From Methylumidiphilus sp963753955 (GTDB lineage Bacteria > Pseudomonadota > Gammaproteobacteria > Methylococcales > Methylococcaceae): a stretch of 64,000 nucleotides of DNA. The stretch covers positions 62,001 to 126,000 of the forward strand of contig CAVWEM010000011.1 in NCBI GenBank assembly GCA_963753955.1. Direction: 5' to 3'. The position numbers were made by a program, and so were the translations under genes. Below, in pieces: positions 55,217 through 64,000 of the stretch; position 1 is the stretch's first letter, and the number at the start of each line of letters is the position of its first letter. The notes beneath the pieces were generated by a model. It was not told the origin of the DNA and made no database searches. It worked only from the letters and a program-made list of their open reading frames with translations.

Positions 55217-55431
55217 AAGCGGATGTCGTCAATGTACTTGCGATCATGGCGGTTTGGTTTGTTATGGCCGTCCTTGCAAATCCGCTTTGTGAATTCCCTT
55301 TGAAGGATGACTGGGTCTATGCACTTGCAATCCAATCAGTATTCAAAACAGGCTATTTTTAGTTTCCTTCCCCAAGAAGCGCCAATGTAGGCCCTCAAGT
55401 CTATTGGGGTTATTTGTTTTTATTTGAACTA

Positions 55432-55780
55432 GCGCAGCGTCCGATTCTGCTGTGCATTGTGTCAAGCTAAACAAGAATTCCCAGCTTTAGCTGCTCGGGT
55501 TAGCCGCCGACAAGTCAGTTCGCTTGCTGACTTTCGTCTAATGCCCATGGATCCTATAAAACAATCCCTTGCGCATAAACCAGGCAACCCCGCGTAGCGC
55601 TGCTTGATTCTTGAGCGCTAATAAGAGAAACTGCAAGACTTAATGCTACTGGCGGTTGCCTGCTGGGCAAGGCCCATTCTTTTCACGGATCCTCCACCCA
55701 TGACTTTGGGTGGCCGCATTGGAGAGCTTACTAGCCCACCTGTGCCTTTTACTTCAAAACAATAAGATGAGGTTTTAGAT
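55432..55780. other. intergenic stretch without a gene
   Basis: About 350 bases after the GT39 relic. A hairpin CCACCC-ATGACTTT-GGGTGG lies near 55697 and a repeat of GGTTGCCTGCTGGGCAAGGC type at about 55654. No coding frame, tRNA or known riboswitch seen. Confidence 0.5.
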
Positions 55781-56242
55781 ATGAGAAAAAAATTCCCCAG
55801 GGAAGTGTTGCATTCAAAAGCGGAATGGAAGAAGGTCAACATCAACATGCATGGCGAACTGGAACCTGCCGTCTTGGAACTAAGCTACTTGAAGGGGGCC
55901 ACCCACAGCGCCAAACCCTTTGGACTGCCGGACAACCTCAAGTCGGTGAATTCCCCGGAGATCAAGGAATTCATCGCAGAGCATAAAATCACCAAGCTCT
56001 TCCTTACCGGCCACCTGGAAAATCCGGGCAGCGAGCATCCCCACGGCTACATTGAGTACGAAATCGACGACAACGGCATGGATATCATCCTTTACCGGGT
56101 GAACGGCGAGCCGCACACCAAGCATGTCACCATCAAGATCGAGGAAGTCCACCACTTCAACAACCACGACAACAAGTGGGTGTACCATGAATTGGAGGAT
56201 CTCATTGAGGAGACAGGGCTGATCAAACGTAAAGTGGCCTAA
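55781..56242 (+). CDS. conserved-looking hypothetical protein, 153 aa
   Basis: ATG 55781 after GATGAGG. Soluble, mixed charged protein with many His: HPHGYIEYEIDDNGMDIILY, HTKHVTIKIEEVHHFNNHDN. One domain by length. Not recognised. It ends 21 bases before the slipin gene, with an AGGAG between, so the two likely form an operon. Confidence 0.7.
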   Translation: MRKKFPREVLHSKAEWKKVNINMHGELEPAVLELSYLKGATHSAKPFGLPDNLKSVNSPEIKEFIAEHKITKLFLTGHLENPGSEHPHGYIEYEIDDNGMDIILYRVNGEPHTKHVTIKIEEVHHFNNHDNKWVYHELEDLIEETGLIKRKVA

Positions 56243-56263
56243 GCCTCAAACAGGAGCCTCCCC

Positions 56264-57025
56264 ATGCTGCAAACCCTGTTGTCCGTCGCCGTGTTGATCC
56301 TTGCCGGGTTCAGGATCGCCAACCAGTACGAGCGCGGCGTGGTGTTCCGGCTGGGCCGCTATGTCGGCACACGGGGGCCTGGTCTGTACTGGATCATCCC
56401 GCTGGTGGAATGGCAAAAAACCATCGACATCCGCACCAAGACCCAGCCTGTCGAGCGCCAAGAGACGATCACCCAGGATAACGTGCCGATCAAAGTCTTC
56501 GCGGTGATCTGGTACCGCGTCGAAAACCCGGAAAAGGCGGTGATGAAAGTGGCCGATGTGGACAACTCGGTGATCCAGGTGTCCCTAACCACCCTGCGCA
56601 ATGTCATCGGCCAGCACAGCATGGACGATGTGCTGAAGGAACAGGAAAAAATCGCCGCCATCATGCAAAAAAAGATCGACAGCGTGACCGAGCCTTGGGG
56701 GGTCAAGGTGGAGCGGGTGGAGATGAAGAACGTCGAAATCCCAGAGACCATGCAACGCGCCATGGCCCAGGAAGCCGAGGCGATCCGCGAGAAACGGGCG
56801 CGGATCATCAAGGCGGAGGCGGAGAAGGAAGCGGCCCAGCAGTTGTTCGAGGCCGCCGAACTCATCTGCAAGATACCTGCTGCCCTGGAACTGCGCCGGA
56901 TGCAGATGATCACCGAAGTCGGCGCGGAGCAGAACACCACCACGGTGATCGTACTGCCCAGCGAATTCGTCAAGATGGCCGAAGGCATCGGCAAACTGGC
57001 CACAGACCACGCGCAGGCCAGTTAG
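56264..57025 (+). CDS. slipin (SPFH / band 7 protein)
   Basis: 253 residues. An N-terminal membrane anchor (LLSVAVLILAGF), then the band-7 domain: NQYERGVVFRLGRYVGTRGP, GLYWIIPLVEWQKTIDIRTK, TQDNVPIKVFAVIWYRVENP, LRNVIGQHSMDDVLKEQEKI, and VKVERVEMKNVEIPETMQRA. A coiled coil follows. Slipins organise membrane microdomains; many are paired with an NfeD protease, which is not seen here. Confidence 0.92.
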   Translation: MLQTLLSVAVLILAGFRIANQYERGVVFRLGRYVGTRGPGLYWIIPLVEWQKTIDIRTKTQPVERQETITQDNVPIKVFAVIWYRVENPEKAVMKVADVDNSVIQVSLTTLRNVIGQHSMDDVLKEQEKIAAIMQKKIDSVTEPWGVKVERVEMKNVEIPETMQRAMAQEAEAIREKRARIIKAEAEKEAAQQLFEAAELICKIPAALELRRMQMITEVGAEQNTTTVIVLPSEFVKMAEGIGKLATDHAQAS

Positions 57026-57032
57026 CCAAGAA

Positions 57033-58265
57033 TCAAACCAGAATTTCCAATGCCTGGGGATGCCCCAGGAAAGCCGTCGGGCTGGCGGTAAGCCCGTAGG
57101 CACCGGATTGCAGCACCACGATCAAATCGCCTTCCTCCGCATGGCCGAGTTCCATCTTGTCCGCCAAAATATCCAGCGGTGTGCATAGCGGCCCGACCAC
57201 CGAGGCAATCTCCGCCGTTTCAGGGACGACCCGGTTGCCCACCAGCACTGGGTAATTTTTGCGGATCACCTGGCCGAAATTGCCCGAAGCGGACAGGTGG
57301 TGGTGCAGCCCGCCGTCGGTGACAAGGAACACCTGCCCCCTGGACAATTTGCGGTCGATGACGCGGGCCACATAGACCCCCGCCTCGCCGATGAAATAGC
57401 GCCCCAGTTCGATGACAAACTCGGCTTCGGGAAAATCGGCACGGGCGGCGGGCATCAGGCTGGACAGATGTTCGCCCACACGCGCCAGATCCAAGGGCTG
57501 TTCGCCCGGAAAATACGGGATGCCGAATCCGCCGCCCAGATTGAGCAGAAGCACCGGCCCCGGCGCTTCAGCCGCCAGCCTTCGAGCCAGTCCGAAGGTC
57601 TTTTCCTGCGCCTCCATTATGGCTTCGGCACTGAGATTCTGCGAGCCGGAGAAAATATGGAAGCCATAAAACTCCAGATCCAAAGCCTTCATCCGCGACA
57701 ACAGGGCCGGCACCCGTTCGGCGTCAATTCCAAACGGCTTGGGGCCACCGCCCATCTTCATGCCTGAACTCCTCAACTCGAAGTCCGGGTTGACGCGCAC
57801 CGCCACCTTGGGCCGCAAGCCACTTTCCGTGCCGATCCTTGCCAAGCACTCCATTTCCCGTTCGGATTCCAGGTTGACCACGATCCCTGCCGCCGCCGCC
57901 TGCCGCAATTCCTTTTCGCTCTTGCCAGGCCCGGCGAAGCTGATCTTGTCAGGCGGTATCGGCGCGTCCAACGCCGTCTTCAATTCGCCGCCGGAGGCAA
58001 TATCAAACCCATCGACCAGCCCGGCCAGATGCTGCACCACCGCAGGCATCGGATTGGCCTTGATGGCATAATGCAGATGGATGTCCGCAGGCAGAGCCGC
58101 CCGCAACTGCGCGACCCGTGCGCCAATCAAAGCCCGGTCATAGGCGTAGAACGGCGTCTGTCCGACGCGCCCGGCCAAGCGGCTGATAGGGATGCCGCCA
58201 ATCAGCAGGCTGTTATCGACGACCGGAAAAAGCAGGTCAAATGGATGCTGGGCGGTCGCTTTCAT
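57033..58265 (-). CDS. PLP-dependent decarboxylase, exosortase A system-associated
   Basis: 410 residues. Fold III decarboxylase: TPFYAYDRALIGARVAQLRA, HYAIKANP with the PLP Lys69, DIASGGELKTAL, SFAGPGKSEKELRQA, LNLGGGFGIPYFPGE, ELGRYFIGEAG and the C-terminal GAYGLTASPTAFLGHP. Related to diaminopimelate/ornithine decarboxylases, and of the kind (TIGR03099) found with exosortase A and its polysaccharide cluster. Overlaps the acyl-CoA ligase by 4 bases. Confidence 0.88.
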   Translation of the reverse strand: MKATAQHPFDLLFPVVDNSLLIGGIPISRLAGRVGQTPFYAYDRALIGARVAQLRAALPADIHLHYAIKANPMPAVVQHLAGLVDGFDIASGGELKTALDAPIPPDKISFAGPGKSEKELRQAAAAGIVVNLESEREMECLARIGTESGLRPKVAVRVNPDFELRSSGMKMGGGPKPFGIDAERVPALLSRMKALDLEFYGFHIFSGSQNLSAEAIMEAQEKTFGLARRLAAEAPGPVLLLNLGGGFGIPYFPGEQPLDLARVGEHLSSLMPAARADFPEAEFVIELGRYFIGEAGVYVARVIDRKLSRGQVFLVTDGGLHHHLSASGNFGQVIRKNYPVLVGNRVVPETAEIASVVGPLCTPLDILADKMELGHAEEGDLIVVLQSGAYGLTASPTAFLGHPQALEILV

Positions 58266-59848
58266 GCCCCGGCCTCATCGAATAAGTCGGCCAGCTCCCC
58301 CGCCAACCGCTTGCGGTCGATCTTGCCGTTGGGATTGCGCGGCAGCGGCTCGGAGCGGACGATGACCCGCGCAGGGATCATGAAGTTCGGCAGTTGCCTC
58401 TTGCACTCGTCCAAAATGCGCTGTTCGGCAGAGGCTTCCCGATGCGCGGCATAGGCCACCACGATGACGGCCTGCCCCAACACGGGATGGGGAACGCCCA
58501 CGGCGGCCGCTTCGCTGGCCGCTTGCGTCGCATAGACCACCTCTTCGACTTCCGTGGGGCTGACCCGATACCCTGAGGTCTTGATCATCTCATCCCGCCT
58601 GCCGACAAAATATAAAAAGCCCTCTTCGTCCATCCGCACCGTGTCGCCCGACCAGACCGCCATTTCCGTGATGGGCAAGCCAAGCAGTTGGCCGGGGGCG
58701 GGCTTGTAACGTTCCGCCGTCTTTTCCATGTCGTTCCAATACCCCAAGGCCACATGCGCCCCACGATGCACCAACTCCCCTTCCTCGCCCGGCGCACAGG
58801 GCGAGCCATCCGGCCGCACCACCAGGATTTCGGCATTCGGAATGGCTTTGCCGATGGACTCGGGACGCCGATCCACTTCCTCGGGCGGCAGGAAAGTCGA
58901 ACGGAACGCCTCCGTCAATCCATACATCAAAAACGGCTGGGTTTTCGGCAATTTTGCCCGCAACGCAGCCAGCGTCGCGGTGGGCATGGCCCCGCCGGAA
59001 TTGGTGATGTAGCGCAAATGCCCGTCCACGCCCTCCGGCCAGTCGAGCTGGGCCAATTGAATCCACAAGGGCGGCACGGCGGCCAGTCCGGTGATTTTCT
59101 CCCGCTCCACCGCACGGATCACATCCCGTGGCAGCAGATAATTCATCAACACCGCGCAGCCTCCGGCCAAGAAAGCAGTGGTGAGCTGGGAAAGGCCGTA
59201 ATCGAAGCTCAAGGGCAACACGGAGAGGATGCGGTCTTGCCCGTGGTTTTCCAAATATTGCGCGACACTGGACGCACCGGCCACGAGGTTGCGGTGGGAC
59301 AGCACGACCCCTTTGGGCCTTCCCGTGCTTCCCGAGGTGTAAAGGATCGCGGCCATATCGGTATCGATGACCCGGTGCGCCTTGTGTTCCTGTATTTGTC
59401 CGCGTTCGGACCAGCGGACAATCTCCAAGCCGACGATGGCACCGGACGGCTTGTCCCCCACCAACACCACCGCCCGCAAATCACGGCAATGGAGCAAAAC
59501 CGGGCGCAGCAATTCCAAGCGCTCCGGCGAAGTCACCAGGATTCGCACATTGCAGTCGGTAAGGATGTGGCCCACCTGTTCGGGCTTGAGCAGCGGATTG
59601 GCCGGAACGAATACCCCGCCGGCTGCCGACGCGCCGAACAAAGCCACCACCGTGTCGATGCGTTTTTCCAGATAGACGGCCACCCGTTCCCAGCGCAGCA
59701 ACCCAAGAGACAAGAAAAGACCGCTTGCTTGGCTTATTTCCCTGGACAGGGATTGATAATCCACATCTCGGGTGCCCTCTTTGAGGGCGGTTGAATGGGG
59801 GTTCGACAACAAGGCCGGCAAAAACAATTCATGTGATAAATTCATCAT
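58262..59848 (-). CDS. acyl-CoA ligase (AMP-forming), exosortase A system-associated
   Basis: 528 residues from ATG at 59848, which overlaps the stop of the upstream gene (ATGA). ANL superfamily: ILYTSGSTGRPKGVVLSHRN, MYGLTEAFRSTFLPPEEVDR, SGDTVRMDEEGFLYFVGRRD and MIKTSGYRVSPTEVEE, with the catalytic Lys in NPNGKIDRKRL. Corresponds to the TIGR03098 type that accompanies the decarboxylase. Presumably activates an acyl or amino acid group for a glycan or lipid modification. Confidence 0.88.
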   Translation of the reverse strand: MMNLSHELFLPALLSNPHSTALKEGTRDVDYQSLSREISQASGLFLSLGLLRWERVAVYLEKRIDTVVALFGASAAGGVFVPANPLLKPEQVGHILTDCNVRILVTSPERLELLRPVLLHCRDLRAVVLVGDKPSGAIVGLEIVRWSERGQIQEHKAHRVIDTDMAAILYTSGSTGRPKGVVLSHRNLVAGASSVAQYLENHGQDRILSVLPLSFDYGLSQLTTAFLAGGCAVLMNYLLPRDVIRAVEREKITGLAAVPPLWIQLAQLDWPEGVDGHLRYITNSGGAMPTATLAALRAKLPKTQPFLMYGLTEAFRSTFLPPEEVDRRPESIGKAIPNAEILVVRPDGSPCAPGEEGELVHRGAHVALGYWNDMEKTAERYKPAPGQLLGLPITEMAVWSGDTVRMDEEGFLYFVGRRDEMIKTSGYRVSPTEVEEVVYATQAASEAAAVGVPHPVLGQAVIVVAYAAHREASAEQRILDECKRQLPNFMIPARVIVRSEPLPRNPNGKIDRKRLAGELADLFDEAGA

Positions 59849-60876
59849 TCTGGAATTGCCTTCTGGGTCGAGAGGGACAGGCTGTTTCTCAACACTTTGA
59901 ACAACTTCCATGGGTAGAAATTGATATGGTACATGACCCGGAAATTATCGCTCCACTTGGTGTGCCAATCCATAACCCTGCCATAAAATTCAATCCGCCG
60001 GATGGATTTCTCCTCGAATATAGCCTGGAAAACCTCTTGCCGCATCAGCATGGCCGGGGAGGAACCTTCAATCGTTTCGTCATACGTTGTCTTCAATATG
60101 ACGAGAGTATTGTCGCCGATCACACACAAATCAGTGGCCACCAGCTTGTCGTCATAATAATAGCAATAAACGCGACAATGGCCCGTTGCCGCAAAGGCCG
60201 ATAATGTATCAACGTAAAACCGGCCTTGCACGTTATCAATGTGGATGGCAGAGTTGCACTTCATCTTCCATCCCGAAGATTCCAACTCCCCATACTGGCG
60301 CACCGCCTGGATCATATCGGCGGACCGGGACAACACCTCAAGGCGGATCTGGTTGCCTTCCCGTTCCAACCGATTGCGCTGCCGTTTCAAATTGTGGCGG
60401 AGATTCTTGCCACGCGCCGACCAATAATCATCAAAAGACTGATCGACATTGATGTGGGCAGTCTGGATATAATCTATGGTGGAGATATGCCCTTGATCTT
60501 GCGGGCGCGGTGATAAATAGGGATCCTGTTGATTGACGCCGAATACGAGAGTCAACGGCGGCAAAGAGGTGGCCAAGGAAACCAGTAAATCTTCGATGGG
60601 GCTGCCGGTTTTGGACAACCACAGCCCGATGGGAGCCTGGGCAGGCTGGAAAGTCGACCAAACACCAAATTTGGCCTTGTTGACGATTCCCATGGCAATA
60701 GGCTGATTGAGTGGGCCGAAGATTGCCATTTGCTCGTTGCCCGTGCCAAAGTGCTTGATTAGCGGCTCGACGAAGCGGGATTCAAGCAAAGGGGAACGAG
60801 GGCCATGCTGGTTTAACCAATCCCAGCCTTCACGATGCAAAGCGAAGTCATTTGTCGAAAAAAACTGCCAATTCAT
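59845..60876 (-). CDS. BioF2-like (FemAB-related) acyltransferase
   Basis: 343 residues from ATG at 60876, 6 bases after GGAAG; ATG 60882 and an ATG at 60966 are alternatives. GNAT-like domain (PF13480): DYWSARGKNLRHNLKRQRNR, RQYGELESSGWKMK, FYVDTLSAFAATGHCRVYCY, LVATDLCVIGDNTLVILKTT and PAMLMRQEVFQAIFE. Such proteins N- or O-acylate glycan or cell-wall precursors; they are frequent in exosortase A polysaccharide clusters. Confidence 0.82.
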   Translation of the reverse strand: MNWQFFSTNDFALHREGWDWLNQHGPRSPLLESRFVEPLIKHFGTGNEQMAIFGPLNQPIAMGIVNKAKFGVWSTFQPAQAPIGLWLSKTGSPIEDLLVSLATSLPPLTLVFGVNQQDPYLSPRPQDQGHISTIDYIQTAHINVDQSFDDYWSARGKNLRHNLKRQRNRLEREGNQIRLEVLSRSADMIQAVRQYGELESSGWKMKCNSAIHIDNVQGRFYVDTLSAFAATGHCRVYCYYYDDKLVATDLCVIGDNTLVILKTTYDETIEGSSPAMLMRQEVFQAIFEEKSIRRIEFYGRVMDWHTKWSDNFRVMYHINFYPWKLFKVLRNSLSLSTQKAIPE

Positions 60877-60925
60877 GCACATCTTCCAATAGTAATTAGG
60901 CTGGATCAATTGTTTTCTGCCATCC

Positions 60926-62173
60926 TCAGCTAGCGGTGTTGGATGGATTATTCTCCGAGTCGGCAAGCACAGAAATTATCATCCCTATCATCCAGTCCAG
61001 TTCCTTGCCGACAAGCGATTGATGGCAGGGAAACTGGAAAACCCGGCGGGACAGATCCGCCGAAACCGGGCAGACCGAAGCATCCACACCTTTCCATCGA
61101 AACTCGCCAAACCGGATAATGGGAACCCCTTTCCGCTTAAGGACAGGAAAAAACCTTTCAGGATCATCCATCAGCATGGGAAACACCTGCGGATAGACAT
61201 CCTCGGGCAACTGCGCAAACAATGGCCGACCACCGCGAATATCACGGAAAGCATCAAGCATTTTTTTATAATTGCTTCGGCGGAGCGAGCAAGCGCGGGA
61301 AAACGATATGGCCCGCATAATGGCAATCGATGGCCACGACATGCTTATTTTTAACTTCGCAGGTTCAAAATCGAACCCCGCACTGTCTTGCGCCTCGCAG
61401 GACTGGGCAACGGACTCGCCGCATTCCCTGCGCTTTTTAAATCTCCGCCATAGCCTATTCTTGGATTTCAGCAAACTATTAAGCCAAGGCAATCTCCCAT
61501 ACTCGCAAGCCATTTCAAGGGCATTCAAGCCTGACTGAAGTTGGAAAAACAATCCTCCATGCTGTATTTTTATGTCCGCTAAGGATCGCCTGGAAGACAC
61601 CAGGCAGCCCCCTTCATAAACAGGAATGAACTTCATGATGCTGGCAATGGCGTAGTCACCTTGGCCTCCCAGAGGTTGCCCATGGCCAATCCCAAAAAAC
61701 GCATGGGCGCAGTCTTCTATCAAAACCAAGCCATGCGTGTCGCAGAATTTCCGCAACGTACGCATGTCCTGGATAAAGCCAAAGTAATGCACGGCTATCA
61801 GCGCACGAGAATCTGGCCTGAGATAACCGGCCAAAACTTCGACATCAACCGTGGTATCTGGCCGAATGGGGTAGAAGATTGGATCAACCCCAAGCCAGGC
61901 CAAAGGCGAAACCATGGCGGGACAATGATAGGCTGGCACCAAAACGCTGCTGCCACGCCCAATCTTGGCGTGCAGGAGCGCATGGGCCAAAGCGCTCCTG
62001 GCATTCAAAGTCAGTTTCGCTTGCCCAGCGTCCAACACCGTGCCGCAACGCGATGTTTCACGTCCGAACACATCCAAAGACAAAACAGGACGCGCAGGGA
62101 TATAGGGTTTCACATTCAAGTATTCGGCCATATCTTTGGCACTTCCATCCTGCATATTTTTTATGTTTGACAT
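60926..62173 (-). CDS. DegT/DnrJ/EryC1-family aminotransferase-like protein
   Basis: 415 residues. SSVLVPAYHCPAMVSPLAWL, the PLP-binding IEDCAHAF (Asp154) and ASIMKFIPVYEGG with Lys181, the usual Schiff-base lysine. The C-terminal half is less conserved (CEYGRLPWLNSLLKSKNRLW). Usually makes aminosugars from keto-sugars with glutamate. It overlaps the preceding acyltransferase gene by 13 bases, so an amino group made here could be acylated by its neighbours. Confidence 0.85.
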   Translation of the reverse strand: MSNIKNMQDGSAKDMAEYLNVKPYIPARPVLSLDVFGRETSRCGTVLDAGQAKLTLNARSALAHALLHAKIGRGSSVLVPAYHCPAMVSPLAWLGVDPIFYPIRPDTTVDVEVLAGYLRPDSRALIAVHYFGFIQDMRTLRKFCDTHGLVLIEDCAHAFFGIGHGQPLGGQGDYAIASIMKFIPVYEGGCLVSSRRSLADIKIQHGGLFFQLQSGLNALEMACEYGRLPWLNSLLKSKNRLWRRFKKRRECGESVAQSCEAQDSAGFDFEPAKLKISMSWPSIAIMRAISFSRACSLRRSNYKKMLDAFRDIRGGRPLFAQLPEDVYPQVFPMLMDDPERFFPVLKRKGVPIIRFGEFRWKGVDASVCPVSADLSRRVFQFPCHQSLVGKELDWMIGMIISVLADSENNPSNTAS

Positions 62174-63258
62174 CGTGGCCTGCGCATCAATTGGACAGGA
62201 AATTGCGCCGCCAATCCCCCTAACGTCTGCCTCAACGCACCCGCCAGGCCGACAAGGGTGCGCGGATTATAGGCGACGATTCCCCAGCGTTCCCTTCGAT
62301 GGCTCATCCAGTCCTTTTTATACGCATCATCTCCGCTCAAATAATCCACCTCATGCACCTTGTCCACATCCAACGCATGTCGCATCATATGCGAAGACAG
62401 GATGGAGCCTGCGGAATACGAAGCGAATTTCTCGTCATAGGCAAGTTTGTAAATAGCCGCGCGCCCATGGGCGACAATCCATATCTGCGCAGCCACGGGT
62501 TCGTCTTGGAGATAAGCAACCCCCAAGCGTAGCCAATCCCGCTCCGCAGTGAATCTTATCAGCCCAGGGATAAACCCCGGAAACGGCTCCTCCACTTTCC
62601 AGCTAGTGGCATAGACTTTTTTATAATCAGCAATGCCTAGTTCAATCCCATCCCCGCCTGTGATAATTTTCAACCGCCCTGTGCCGTTGGCGAAGAATTG
62701 CTTGCTTTTGCGTTTTATGGTGTTTTTAAGCCTAGACGGCAAGCCGTGGTGATAGTCTTCGTAAGAACGTCCGCAGACAGGCAAATACCAATTGCCAAAA
62801 CAGTAATATTTGAAGGGCAACATGCCCACGGCACGTAGCGCTTGGAACAGCGAATCAAACGAGGCATCTTCGATGGAAAGCGGCATGAAATCAATCTCAT
62901 CCCACCGTGGGTCATCGACCTTGACCAAGGCCAACGCTTGGCTTAACAACTCGGCAGTCACACACGAAGAACTGACCGGCGCATACAAGGAGGTATAAAA
63001 ATTACCCAATGATCTTAGTTTTCTCGGCCTGATAATACTGTCATCATAATACATTGGGAAAATTGCGAATTGCCCGCCATCGTCCTCGGCGACAATTATC
63101 TTTAGCTTATCCCTTGGGCCAAGGGTAGTGGAAGACAAGTTGGCGAACCAAGATAAACTTAAATCATAACTGATATGTTCGGCTTGCTGGAAGGCCTTTT
63201 GGTGGGCGGGAGAAAGCGTTTCAAAACTTTCGTGGCTGCACACTTTCACTGACATCAT
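62161..63258 (-). CDS. BioF2-like acyltransferase, second copy
   Basis: 365 residues, ATG 63258 (an ATG follows directly at 63255). PF13480-type: LPSRLKNTIKRKSKQFFANG, VEEPFPGFIPGLIRFTAERD, LGVAYLQDEPVAAQIWIVAH, YKLAYDEKFASYSAGSILSS and LSGDDAYKKDWMSHRRERWG. Same fold as the gene at 59845 but with little direct similarity. First gene of the five-gene minus-strand operon. Confidence 0.85.
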   Translation of the reverse strand: MMSVKVCSHESFETLSPAHQKAFQQAEHISYDLSLSWFANLSSTTLGPRDKLKIIVAEDDGGQFAIFPMYYDDSIIRPRKLRSLGNFYTSLYAPVSSSCVTAELLSQALALVKVDDPRWDEIDFMPLSIEDASFDSLFQALRAVGMLPFKYYCFGNWYLPVCGRSYEDYHHGLPSRLKNTIKRKSKQFFANGTGRLKIITGGDGIELGIADYKKVYATSWKVEEPFPGFIPGLIRFTAERDWLRLGVAYLQDEPVAAQIWIVAHGRAAIYKLAYDEKFASYSAGSILSSHMMRHALDVDKVHEVDYLSGDDAYKKDWMSHRRERWGIVAYNPRTLVGLAGALRQTLGGLAAQFPVQLMRRPRCQT

Positions 63259-63482
63259 TGACCTTCAAATTAATGGCACTAATACAAAGTCGCCATTCTA
63301 TAAAAAAGCCAAGCCACAAGCAAGTCCTCTTTGCAAAATGCGAAAATATTTTGCGTTTTGCTAATCGGCATCGCCAAAACCCCTAATGCGCTTATTTCAC
63401 GCCATGCCTGATGCCGACTTTGCGCCCGCACGGTTTCTCGATATACTTTAGGCCAAATCCAAAAATACTTGGCGTTAACGAG

Positions 63483-64000
63483 ATGGCCAAACTCACACTC
63501 ACATTCAAAGGCAAGACGCTCCACACCCAGACCCTTGTCGATGGGATTTTCACCATCGGCAGGGATGATACGAATGACTTGCAAATCGATAGCTTGGCGG
63601 TCGCACCCCGCCATGCATCAGTGTCCGTCGCCGGTGCCGACAAGCAGGTGAAGCAACTCGATCCGGCTTACCCACTCGTTGTCAACGGCAGCCCCGTCAG
63701 CGAACACCCATTGACGCACGGCGACCTCATCGGCATAGGCAAGCATCAAATCCACTTTTCTGACAGCGATAGCGCCGTCACGGCTGGAATGCCGCCAAAA
63801 CCTGGGGAACAAGCCAGGATGCCCACCCCCACTCCTTTGCAATACGGATTCGGCAGCGGGGTGGCGCAGCCTTCAGGTTTTGAAAGGAAAAAACATCGGG
63901 GTGGTGATCCCGTTGCGCAGGTCGATGACCCGGCTGGGTACGGAAAGCTCGGGGTCGGCGGTGATTGCCCACCGCAAAGAGGGCTTCTTTCTGTCCACCT
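63483..64000 (+). CDS. FHA-domain protein, partial, probable frameshift
   Basis: ATG 63483 after AACGAG. FHA domain at 1-95: LTLTFKGKTLHTQTLVDGIF, TIGRDDTNDLQIDSLAVAPR, HASVSV, VVNGSPVSEHPLTHGDLIGI and HQIHFSD. In the -1/+1 frame from about 63868 a second FHA start appears (LQVLKGKNIGVVIPLRRSMT, then GTESSGSAVIAHRKEGFFLS), so one base is probably missing or added between 63845 and 63870. FHA domains bind phosphothreonine. The gene runs off the window. Confidence 0.8.
   Translation, partial: MAKLTLTFKGKTLHTQTLVDGIFTIGRDDTNDLQIDSLAVAPRHASVSVAGADKQVKQLDPAYPLVVNGSPVSEHPLTHGDLIGIGKHQIHFSDSDSAVTAGMPPKPGEQARMPTPTPLQYGFGSGVAQPSGFERKKHRGGDPVAQVDDPAGYGKLGVGGDCPPQRGLLSVH

Larger units (their letters stand above)
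54373..55431 (+). pseudogene. second GT39-like gene, N-terminal relic holding an IS
   Basis: ATG 54373 gives VNEIKK up to the IS1-family element (54395-55216). After it the sequence continues ADVVNVLAIMAVWFVMAVLA, NPLCEFPLKDDWVYALAIQS, a TAG where the paralogue has CAG (FQ), then SANVGPQVYWGYLF. It is closely similar to the start of the gene at 52346, so it is a tandem duplicate that decayed. Nothing of the remaining 400 codons is present. Confidence 0.75.

Overview
The window reads as a chromosomal segment of a gammaproteobacterium. The core genes (ParC, ErpA, MetA-type acyltransferase, MtnB/MtnD/MtnC, glycogen genes, and an exosortase-A type exopolysaccharide block) are of proteobacterial type. 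A Methylococcales-like methanotroph is my best guess from the overall flavour, but no gene here proves it. The left third is AT-rich, while the insertion sequences and the right two thirds are GC-rich.

Positions 1 to about 21,500 are the distal part of a sedentary chromosomal integron. Near-identical attC sites of 91-97 bp, each starting GCCTAAC and ending GTTAGGC, separate small plus-strand cassettes. The cassettes encode a WD40 protein fragment, a TIR-domain protein, a DUF6232-like membrane protein with a zinc ribbon, several unknown secreted or membrane proteins, a lipoprotein, and four toxin-antitoxin pairs (two RelE/ParE-like, one PIN, one HigBA). No integrase is in the window; from cassette orientation it should lie to the left of position 1.

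The array is heavily colonised by one group of insertion sequences: IS110-family elements of the IS1111 type that insert at one place inside attC, between the GCCTAAC box and the first stem. Three copies (A-C) look identical over 1453 bp, two more (D, G) are diverged but have full-length transposases, and two (E, F) are remnants. Each carries a 250-285 bp noncoding end downstream of the transposase. Inside that end is a short copy of the attC target (GCCTATCGWTCCAGCG), as expected for the target guide of a bridge RNA (seekRNA). The one intact copy with an altered guide base sits beside a correspondingly altered attC. This is the most interesting signal in the window. Other mobile elements in the array are a second IS110-type element, a RAYT transposase fragment beside REP palindromes, and an IS1-family element that split a cassette gene.

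From about 21,500 on the sequence is ordinary chromosome: a SulP transporter; a decayed stretch (AraC and cytochrome c remnants); a phosphate block with two secreted alkaline phosphatases sharing a C-terminal domain and candidate Pho boxes; a methionine synthesis and salvage block on the minus strand (TOBE protein, ATPase, metA, mtnB, mtnD, mtnC); parC; erpA; rlpA-like; and a glycogen block (malQ, glgC, glgB, glgA). In that last block three genes carry many frameshifts while glgA is intact.

Positions 46,468-55,431 form a surface-glycan cluster: a split transketolase, an epimerase-glycosyltransferase fusion, methyltransferases, GtrA, and a GT39-like transferase broken by a MITE-like insert, followed by a second GT39 relic holding another IS1-family copy. 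After a slipin, positions 57,033-63,258 hold five minus-strand genes of the exosortase-A associated type: PLP decarboxylase, acyl-CoA ligase, two BioF2-like acyltransferases and a DegT-type aminotransferase. The window ends in a two-FHA-domain gene with a probable frameshift. Single-base frameshifts recur in otherwise full-length genes (about 30,180; 39,500-44,400; 53,840; 63,860), so base-call errors should be considered alongside real gene decay.
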